Shown here: in pieces, positions 56,795-64,000 of the stretch
Layout: each line of letters opens with the position of its first letter
Numbering within the stretch: position 1 is the stretch's first letter
Source of the DNA: Perilla frutescens
Lineage: Eukaryota > Streptophyta > Magnoliopsida > Lamiales > Lamiaceae
NCBI GenBank assembly: GCA_026008535.1
Contig: BRKX01000003.1
Location: 57,871,001 to 57,935,000 of the forward strand
Direction: 5' to 3'
Length of the DNA: 64,000 bases
The notes under the pieces: generated by a model
Databases searched by the model: none
What the model was told of the DNA's origin: nothing
Seen by the model: the letters and a program-made list of their open reading frames with translations, nothing else
Position numbers and translations under genes: made by a program

Positions 56795-57978
56795 TGAGTT
56801 CGCTACTGTGAGGAAGTGCTAAAGAAGAAAATTCATGAGCACGATCGCGAATATTGAAGGTGCCTGTGAATTCCTTGCCATGGCAGCACCACGTGGACTC
56901 GCAACCCAAGTCGCGAGTAACTGGGTCACGAGCGAGGTCTTGGTTCATCTAGGCCGATCCAATTTTTATCTGGTTTTGGGCTTTTCTAACTAAGTATAAA
57001 TATGGTTTTTGTGCTAAAATTAGACACAATTCATCGTACCCTAAAGTTGCCAGCAGAGAAAAACAGCAAAGGACGAGAAAATGAAGAACAAAACTGAAGA
57101 ATTCAAGATTTGTCAAGATTAGAGGTAGAATTAGACTTCCGGATTTTGATTACTTTAGTCTTTTCATGTCAATGTTTTCTTTGTGGATGATTTTAGTTGT
57201 TTATTTTATAGAGAACTAAAACCCTAGTATAATAAGGTTGCTTATGATTTAACTATGAAGTTTATTTAATCTATTTTGTTTTTATACCTATGACTTGGTT
57301 GTGTTTTGCTTATTCCCGTGTTTATCTGTATTATTTACTTGATCACTAAAGAATGCAATCTGGTATGTTAATTCATAAATCGAGAAAGGAGTTTTAACAC
57401 GTCATCCAAAATAAGTAACTGGTTATTCAATATCACTCGACAGAGTTGCGGTAAATTTAGAGAGTAAAGAACCTTATGAGCCATTAGGAGTTGAATGTTA
57501 GATAACTAATGGACACATTATTATTATTATTATTTAATTTGTGATCTACAGCCTAGGCACTTCGAGAGAATGTTTAGAATGCAAAAGTGGTTGTTCTAGC
57601 ACAATTTAAATCCCAACATAGGTATAAAAATGAAAGGATTAAATAAATAAATTAGTTGATGATTATTCAATCTTGTAATACGTCTTTTATTCATTATTTA
57701 ATTTATTTGTGTTTATTTATGTGTTGGTATTTACTGTTTCATTATTTTTTTTATTAATTTAGTAATTAAATTCAATTATGTTAGGTGGTCTAGATAACGG
57801 TAGGAAGTTAGATTTAGATAATTAGTAGTTTAATTATTAAGTTCATGTGAATACGACCTTGTTCACCATTACAATATTAATCTCGTTGTACACTTATAGT
57901 ATATGTTTAATAATTACCAAACAATAGCAAATATAATTGCATAAAAATATGTTACCCATATTTAGATTATTTAATAAA
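56795..57978 (+). other. Unassigned LTR-like stretch
   Basis: No gene. It has a TATA-like tataaatatgg near 56995 and then gagaactaaaaccctag. A stretch near 57850 with atacgaccttgttcacc resembles LTR/R-U5 sequences of gypsy elements. No boundaries, primer site or partner LTR were found. Confidence 0.35.
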
Positions 57979-57980
57979 TA

Positions 57981-58294
57981 CTACCTCCGTTTCAAAATGT
58001 TTGTTGTTTTAGGTTTTTTTTTTTTGTTTCAAAATGTTTGTTGTTTTATATAATTTGACATTCTCTCTCCCAATTTTAACCCTCTCAAATCCTACAAGAT
58101 TTCTTGATTCTAACTTACCTATAATATATGAAGAGAGAAAATTATATGGAGAGAGAAAATATTGTTATTCTTTAAGAAAATATAGATGAATTAGATTTTA
58201 TAGCATATATGAGGGATGGGTATATTTGTCCACAAAATTAATTCTTAATTCCAGATAAAAAAACAAAACAACAAACATTTTAAAATGGAGGTAG
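57981..58294. mobile_element. Stowaway-type MITE
   Basis: 314 bp flanked by TA (57979-57980, 58295-58296). The inverted ends start CTACCTCCGTTTC and match over 30 bases with two mismatches (plus strand end ggaggtag). The CTCCCTCCGT-like ends and TA target are those of Stowaway/Tc1-mariner MITEs. It has no coding capacity. The first part of the left end is repeated after a T run (about 58026). Confidence 0.93.
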
Positions 58295-58296
58295 TA

Positions 58297-59168
58297 AAAA
58301 ATTTCCTAGCAATATTCTCTTTTGATGTAGAATTGTAGTGCATACTGTTGAACATGAAATGCAGATTTTATGGTATTTTAGTAATAGAAATGCTATATTT
58401 TAGTGCAAGTTGTTGGAGAATGAAGATGACTTAAGTAAGCTAATATTAGCTCTTTTTTTCTTAAAAATAAAAAATAAAAACTAAAAAATGAAAGGTGTGT
58501 ATATTGCAGTAATTTTTTTTTTGTATGTATATCCGTTAAATAGATAATTAAAACTTAAATGTAATTAGGGTGTATTAACTAAGATTAGTTGAAAAACAAA
58601 GTCAGGTGCTTTCAACGTGCTTCAAACCCTAAGGAGATGATTGATATGATAGAATGTAATTAAGTATGAATGAAATGAACTTCGAAATGGAATGAGGGTT
58701 GGAATGGAATGATGATTCTGATTGGTATATCTAGGGAGTAAAGAACAGAATGAAATATCAATTTTTTTTAAATAATGAATATTTTATATAATTTCAAATT
58801 TTCTTGTAATTGAATAAAGTGTACGTAGTAACTAATAAATATCAACACATGCCTTAATTTATCTTTTATATTTCTAAACACCATTTTTCATTTTTAGTAT
58901 ATGATTTTTTTTTAATTTTTTTAGCAAATTATAATTTATTTATTTTATCGAAAAACTTTATTCCAAAACATTTAATTAATAAATATATAATAATTTGTAT
59001 AAGTTAATAAAAATATTTTTACTTCATAGAAAAATATTTTAACATTTCAATTTTTCATTTGAATATATTAAATTATATCAAATACATAAATATTTTATAT
59101 TGTATTATAACATATTTTTATATTATATTTATTTCAGGATCACTTTCATTTTTCTTCAACAAAATTAT
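58297..59168. other. AT-rich intergenic DNA
   Basis: Nothing gene-like, mostly A/T runs. It includes the 36-bp and 18-bp words that reappear at 53257-53308. Confidence 0.5.
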
Positions 59169-59829
59169 TGTAGAGGCTTTATTTCTACATAAGCCTAAAG
59201 ACTAGGCCCATGGCCGTTCGAAGGTTTAAATAAAATTGACACCTCGTGATGAAATGTTTCGAGGTCCACACCTCGAAGTCCACCTCTCGAGGTCCCTGCC
59301 TCGAGGTCAATACCTTATTCTTCGAAGTCCAGAGTTTTGAAAGCGAGAGAGTCCACTATCGAACGGACTCAAGGAGAAGACTAGGTCAAAGTATCCGTTG
59401 AAGATAGTCATGACCCCGTCAAAAACCCTAAAAGGGATAGAGAAAGATCCCTTAAAATCCAGAATTCAGTTGAAAGCTCATGAGTATATATATCTACACT
59501 CATCATAGACGAAAGGACAGTCAAGCAGACACAATATACTAGCAATTTCAACTAAAATATAAAGCATCTATAGTATAATTTCGCAAAGAACAAATACACA
59601 AGAGTTCTTAGCAGCGAAGCTCGACCCCCTTCAGATTACTTTAATAGCTTTATAATTTCATAATTTATTCGATTTTACCTTGATTAATTCAATTCTGACT
59701 TGAGCGTCGGAGTCCGTTTGATCATCAACCCCCCGAAGGTCGTTCGGCTTCATGTGTTTTCTTTATCTTGTAGATCGTCGGAGCCTAAACTCGAAGTACG
59801 ATTAATTGTGGAGATTTTTGACCTCTATA
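59169..59829 (+). repeat. 5' LTR of element H
   Basis: Runs from TGTAGAGG to CCTCTATA, 661 bp. The ends are near-perfect inverted copies, with the last CA changed to TA. It has gtatatatat at about 59489, a likely TATA box, and cttgagcgtcggag near 59699, a word common in plant Tat LTRs. Confidence 0.75.
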
Positions 59830-59832
59830 GTT

Positions 59833-59852
59833 TAGCGCCCACCGTGGGGCTC
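59833..59852 (+). other. Primer binding site of H (tRNA-Lys)
   Basis: tagcgcccaccgtggggctc is complementary to the 3' end of plant tRNA-Lys(CUU) at 19 of 20 positions, the exception being G to A at the second base. Confidence 0.82.
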
Positions 59853-59869
59853 CGATCGATCACTTCAAG

Positions 59870-61364
59870 ATGATGAACAATAGCCGAAAGGATGCAACGA
59901 TCGTTTCTCAGGAAGCCCGGAAAGATGGGGCAACCGCGACCCCTTCACCTGAAGGCGATGGTGATGTTGCACGACTTTTGTGTTTGATCCAGCGTCAATT
60001 GGATATGACTGACCACAGTCGAACTCGCGGCGATCAAAACTGAGAACTCGACCATAAAGGCCAGAATCGAAGCGGTGGCACAACCAAACCTTTTCCGAAT
60101 GGATCTACGTGAACTCAATTGTCCCCACTCTCATGAACCCGCATGTCAAATGAACTCCGAGAGCAGGTACTTCTGAACACGACCTATGAATTGACTAATC
60201 ATCTCACTGCAGGTATAAGCAAAGAACACGTACTAAAGGACAAAGGGAAGGAAGATTTCCCTATAGGACCCCCTCTTGGGTTCGAAGATCATGAGCCTGG
60301 AATCCGAGGTCGAGAAGAAGATCCAGTGACTAGAAGACATATTAACCCGAATTCCGGGAGTTCCTGCTCCTATCAGAAAAACTATGCCAACGAGCTTCGC
60401 AGATTCTCCATTCATCGATGAGATCAGCCTCATGGAGATGCCCCTGAAGTTCAACTTCCCGAGTATGAAGCTGTTTGATGGCGCATCCGACCCCGACGAT
60501 TATGTCGCCCAGTATAAATAGAGAATGTTCACAACCACGATACCCCGACATGCCCGAGAAGCCAGCATGTGTAAAGGCTTCGGATCTAGCCTCGTCGGCC
60601 CAGCACTCCAATGGTTCATCAACCTCCCCAGCACAACGATCTCGTCATTTACCCAACTTAACGACCTCTTCATTGAGCAATTCGCCAGTAGCCGTAAGAT
60701 TGAAAAATGCGCTGACGATCTCTACACGGTCGTACAAAGGTCGGAAGAACCTCTACGAAGCTTCGTCAGAAGATTCAACAGAGAAAAAGTATCGATCCCC
60801 TACTGCAACGTCGATACTGCGATTTTAACCTTCAGAAAAGGACTTAGGAGAGACTCCGACCTCTACAAGGAGTTAACCAAGTATGCCTGCAAAATAATGG
60901 AAGATGTGCTTGCTAAAGCCTGGGCCCAAATCAAATGAGAAGAAGACGAAGCAAACTCATCTAGATCTCGTACCAGGAATGAGAATCCAAGAAAAGAACA
61001 AAGAAATAACAGGACAGATAGATTCAAAATGGATCCTTATCCACGAAACCCGCGATTCAATTCGCGAAACAGGCGAGGTTAAGAACCCCAGGTCAACAGA
61101 AGACTCCCAGAGTACAGCCTCTGCATATTGCCATCGGAAGTGGTCCTAGCCTTCAAGGGACTCGGTCAGAATGTGAAATGGCCTGCGAAGATGAAAGCCC
61201 CAGATAACGAACGTGACCGGAGCAAGTTCTACGAATTCCACAACAACTATGGATACAAGACGGATGAATACATCGCCTTGAGGCTTGAAGTCGCGGAACT
61301 CTTAAAGCAAGGATATCTCACCGATCTCCTGACTCCCAAAGGAAAAGAAACATGGTCATAAAGA
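59870..61364 (+). pseudogene. Gag of element H (decayed)
   Basis: Starts at ATG 59870 and hits TGA at 60041. The same frame continues to 60421, then shifts. The capsid is seen at 60430-60938: SMKLFDGASDPDDYVAQYK, LVGPALQWFINLPS, and LRSFVRRFNREKVSI. A last block at 61128-61361 corresponds to the zinc-knuckle segment, but the expected Cys and His ligands are Tyr or other residues (FYEFHNNYGYKTDEY), so RNA binding by this copy is lost. It then leads to protease. Confidence 0.78.
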
Positions 61365-61442
61365 GAAAATCAAAAAGAAACGCAGCCACCTGAACCCCCG
61401 AGGATCGATCGCACTCTGAATTGTATAACATGAGGTTCAGAG

Positions 61443-62590
61443 GTGAGCGGAATCTCACAGTCTTCAGCAAAGAGACACTGCCGCTCGGTTAAGTATAACG
61501 GAAACATCCCCAGACATGTTAAACCAGATGACCTCATCACCCTCGACTTCACCAACAAAGAAGCTTCCGATCTCTCACACCCTCACCATGATGCACTAGT
61601 CATTTCCTTATTGATTTCTAATTGTTTGATTAAGCGTGTTCTTATACACAATGGGAGCTCCTCTAACGTGATCTTTTTTAGTACCTTGAAAGGCATGCAG
61701 GTAAAAGAAACCGAAATCATTAAAAGGTCAACCACCCTAATCGGTTTCAGCGGAGAGCACAAAGCCACGATAGGGAAAATCACACTTCCCACCTATATCG
61801 AGGGAATGAATATATTCACCAAATTCCAAGTGATCGACACCCCCTCAGCCTACAATGTCATAATGGAAAGACCTTGGATCCATGAACTCCGGGCAGTACC
61901 ATTAACCTATCATCAACTCATGAAATTACCTAGACCCTGGGGAGTTCGCGAAGTCCGGGGTGAACAAATAACAGCTCGAGAGTGTTGCGTCTCCACCTTC
62001 AAACACAAAGGAGCCATAGAGGTCAACCAAATTGAGGTCGGATTATCTTCAGCCAGTGCCGAAAATCGTAGCTACAAAGAACCCAAAGTGAAAGATCTCG
62101 ACGAAGTCCAGATACATCCTGATTTCCCTGATCACAAAGTACAAATCGGGTCGAGGATGACTGCAGAGATACGTGAGAAACTAATAAGATTCCTCATCGA
62201 GCACCACGACTGTTTCGCATGGTCTTTCAAAGATATGATAGGTATCGACCCCTCAATTATAACACATAAATTGCAGGTCCATCCAGACAAGACCCCGGTG
62301 AAACAAAAAAGACAAAAATTCACCACCGAACGAAACAAAATTATGGATGAAGAGGTCAATGAGCTACTCAAACATAGACACATTAGAGAAGCATAGTACT
62401 CCGAGTGGTTAGCTAACGTCGTGGTAGTAAAGAAAAAGAATGGCAAAAACAGGCTCTGTATAGACTTTAATGACCGCTATCAAGCCCGCCTCAAGGACTC
62501 ATTCCTCTTATCTCGCATCAATGAATTGGTGGACGCAACAGTAGGAGCGCGTTACACTTAAAACAGTATCATCTCTAAAGCTTTCAATGT
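61443..62590 (+). pseudogene. Protease and truncated RT of element H
   Basis: Protease region with HPHHDALVISLLISNCLIKRVLIHNGSSSNVIF. The catalytic Asp of the usual VLVDNGSS is His here. The RT N-terminus follows: EKLIRFLIEHHDCFAWSFKDMIGID, TPVKQKRQKFTTERNK, SEWLANVVVVKKKNGK and LCIDFNDRYQARLKDSF, interrupted by TAG at 62394. Similarity ends near 62590, before the first catalytic Asp block (usually FMDAFSGYNQI). RT palm, RNase H and integrase are missing. Confidence 0.8.
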
Positions 62591-63171
62591 CGTTTTTCAT
62601 GTTATAGTTATTCCTTTTTTAAGATTTGTTTACTGACTTGAGCGTCGGAGTAACTAACAGAACCCCAAGCACATGGGTCCCAACCCTCCAAAGTCAACGA
62701 AGTTCCGACCCCAAAGTCGACCTTACAAACAAAGAGGGTCCTGATCCCCTCGGATTCGACAGGGCCCCAAACGCGAAAAAACTACAACCCGACTTCAAAG
62801 ATAAATTTGATTCCCGAAGTCAAATCAAAAAGATCCCGACACTCGACTCAGAATATAAAAGCGAGTCCCGAAGCTCAACTATGACCTCATAAGGTGTTAT
62901 TGAGTTTGTCGTTACTTATTTTGTCTAACTCCTATTCTACGCATATGTGTCAACGCTTGCAGCTCACATCATTCCAAAGATATCAAGTTAAAAGCAAAAT
63001 GCTTAATATGGGCACACATGGAATGAAAAGATCAAAACATTAGAATAAAAGTGGGCAAAAAGCCGAGTTGTCCAACGTAACTTGCCTTCATGAAAGGCAA
63101 ATAAAAAATATATATATAAGATAATCGATTGTTTAGAAAGCATGGTAAAAAAGAGTTTGTTCACAAGCAGA
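62591..63171 (+). other. Post-deletion region of element H
   Basis: No gene. At 62634-62650 it contains actgacttgagcgtcggag, also present near the 3' end of the H LTR (59695). A stretch rich in gaccccaaagtcgacc-like words and then AT-rich DNA follow. It is probably a deletion or recombination junction. Confidence 0.5.
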
Positions 63172-64000
63172 TCAAATTCGGGCCTCATCCCCGGCCTTGA
63201 CACCATCAACATCCTTAGCAGCCCCGCCCTCTTCACGAACCTCCGCCTCCTTTCCGACCTTAGCATTGGCCTCGGCAGCACGGTCGCCCACTAGTGTCTC
63301 AACCACCTCCTCTGCTTCAAGGAAGGACAAGTCGAGATCTAGCATTTTGGCTTTAATTGCCTTGACCACCGCCACTCCACTCTCCTAGTAGAATGCCTCC
63401 TTGTAAAGCTCGAACTCCGCAGAATCTACCCATCTGTCAAAATCAAGGGCTTCATCAGTCGTCGTCCCAACCCTGAGTGATGCCTCAAGCTCCTCCACCT
63501 TCGCCTAAGAGACCGCCAACTTTGCTAAAAGCTCCTGCTTTGTCCTCACTTGAAGGTCAAGGTTCTTCTCTAACTGTACTTGGGCCCCCGTCACCATCGC
63601 CCGCGCCTTGTCCCTTTCAACCCGCAAAGAGGATTCTCGAGCCACCATGTCTCGCCTCTCCCCGATGATCTTTTCAAGCTCTTCAGACAGCTCAAAAACT
63701 CTCTTCTCAAGACCCTCTTCATGGTCGGCGAGATGCTCTCGTAGCAAGAATTGGTTGTAGAGGACCTGAAATTGGAAGCCAAGCACATTAAAAAAAGGGT
63801 AATACATAGCAAGTGCCAAGAGAAGGTACCCGCGACAGTTGATCGAAGGACAGATAAGCTTTCTGTTCAAGACTCTCATTTTCGTAGTCCTTGGGCGTGC
63901 CTTGGCTAGCAATAGACTTTTGGACTTCCATGATAAAGGGCCAAAGAGTAAGCCCCTTTGAGCTCGGACCAGAAGAGGTCTGGAGAGAGAAACGAATGGC
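63172..64000 (-). CDS. Antisense coiled-coil ORF of Tat-like element H (partial, with intron)
   Basis: Runs opposite to gag-pol and leaves the window. Exon 1 shows IMEVQKSIASQGTPKDYENE and ends at 63830. After the intron, VLYNQFLLREHLADHEEGLEKR opens a coiled coil (LSEELEKIIGERRDMVARE, VRTKQELLAKLAVS). A block DLDLSFLEAEEVVE and a Lys/Glu-rich tail follow, ending at 63172. TAG codons at about 63505 and 63386 interrupt it. The layout matches the coiled-coil proteins coded antisense in Tat-group elements. Their function is unknown. Confidence 0.65.
63766..63829 (-). other. Probable 64-bp intron in the antisense ORF
   Basis: The donor GTACCTTCTC (from 63829) and acceptor TTCCAATTTCAG (ending 63766) bracket a T-rich stretch. 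Joining the flanks keeps the frame (phase 0) and links the two expected protein blocks. Reading through meets a stop. Confidence 0.6.

Larger units (their letters stand above)
59169..64000 (+). mobile_element. Element H: Tat-like Ty3/gypsy, partial
   Basis: Plus strand, with 5' LTR (59169-59829), tRNA-Lys-type primer site, gag, and a truncated protease/RT, then an antisense ORF that leaves the window. An antisense ORF between pol and the 3' LTR is known from Tat-group elements such as Grande. The 3' LTR is not in view. Confidence 0.78.

Noticed and set aside
56795..57978. Host gene or promoter
   Set aside because: There is a TATA-like word but no open frame above about 60 codons and no splice-site pattern. 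It looks more like an old LTR.

Overview
This window is plant nuclear DNA made almost entirely of transposable elements. I found no host gene. The evidence is plant-type LTR retrotransposons of several lineages: Athila-like and Tat-like Ty3/gypsy, Sirevirus-like and another Ty1/copia, plus long LTRs opening TGTAAC. There is also a Stowaway-type MITE. The primer sites match plant tRNA-Asp, tRNA-iMet and tRNA-Lys. The density and nesting suggest pericentromeric or other heterochromatin, probably of a eudicot. I cannot name the species.

Layout. Positions 1-33177 hold a three-level Russian doll of Athila-like elements, all coding on the minus strand. Element A (gag-pol 439-5773) has a 5' LTR that starts at 5844. 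Element B (6451-32197) interrupts that LTR, and its target duplication is TTACA/TTATA. Element C (17565-30576, target duplication GGCTT) interrupts B's own 5' LTR. C has the best preserved pol, an uninterrupted 1360-codon protease-RT-RNase H-integrase frame. B and C each carry an extra ORF between pol and the 3' LTR, and A shows the start of a comparable region. C's 5' LTR contains a 1.3 kb partial duplication of its own 3' end.

From 33178 to 43793 there are plus-strand Sirevirus remains. The first (E2) is a 3' end whose LTR (34036-35787) carries a 44-bp tandem array. It ends inside a fragment of a TGTAAC/GTTACA-type LTR. The second (E) has RT, RNase H and an env-position ORF. E is interrupted by two solo LTRs: 36884-38170, of the E2 LTR family, and 39352-40922, of the A family. 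Element D, a nearly complete plus-strand copia element (43794-53196, target duplication AGTAC), sits in E's 3' LTR.

From 53202 to 59168 there are a short templated-looking patch, a 3.3-kb solo LTR (53465-56789, target duplication CTTTG), an unassigned LTR-like stretch, a 314-bp Stowaway-like MITE (57981-58294) and AT-rich DNA. From 59169 to the end lies a Tat-like gypsy element, H, on the plus strand. It has a 661-bp LTR, a tRNA-Lys primer site, a decayed gag, and a pol cut off before the RT active site. An antisense coiled-coil ORF with a probable 64-bp intron runs off the window end.

Most coding regions are broken by in-frame stops, frameshifts and nested insertions. Many of the inferred stops and lost cysteines fit C-to-T or G-to-A change, as expected for methylated, silenced repeats. 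The most interesting signals are RNA-level motifs shared by the Athila-like families. One is a covarying hairpin with an AGGCAA loop just after pol in A, B and C. The other is a second hairpin with an AGGA loop paired with an AAGTGTGGGGG polypurine tract. That second module occurs twice in B and twice in C, once at the 3' LTR and once just after the extra ORF.
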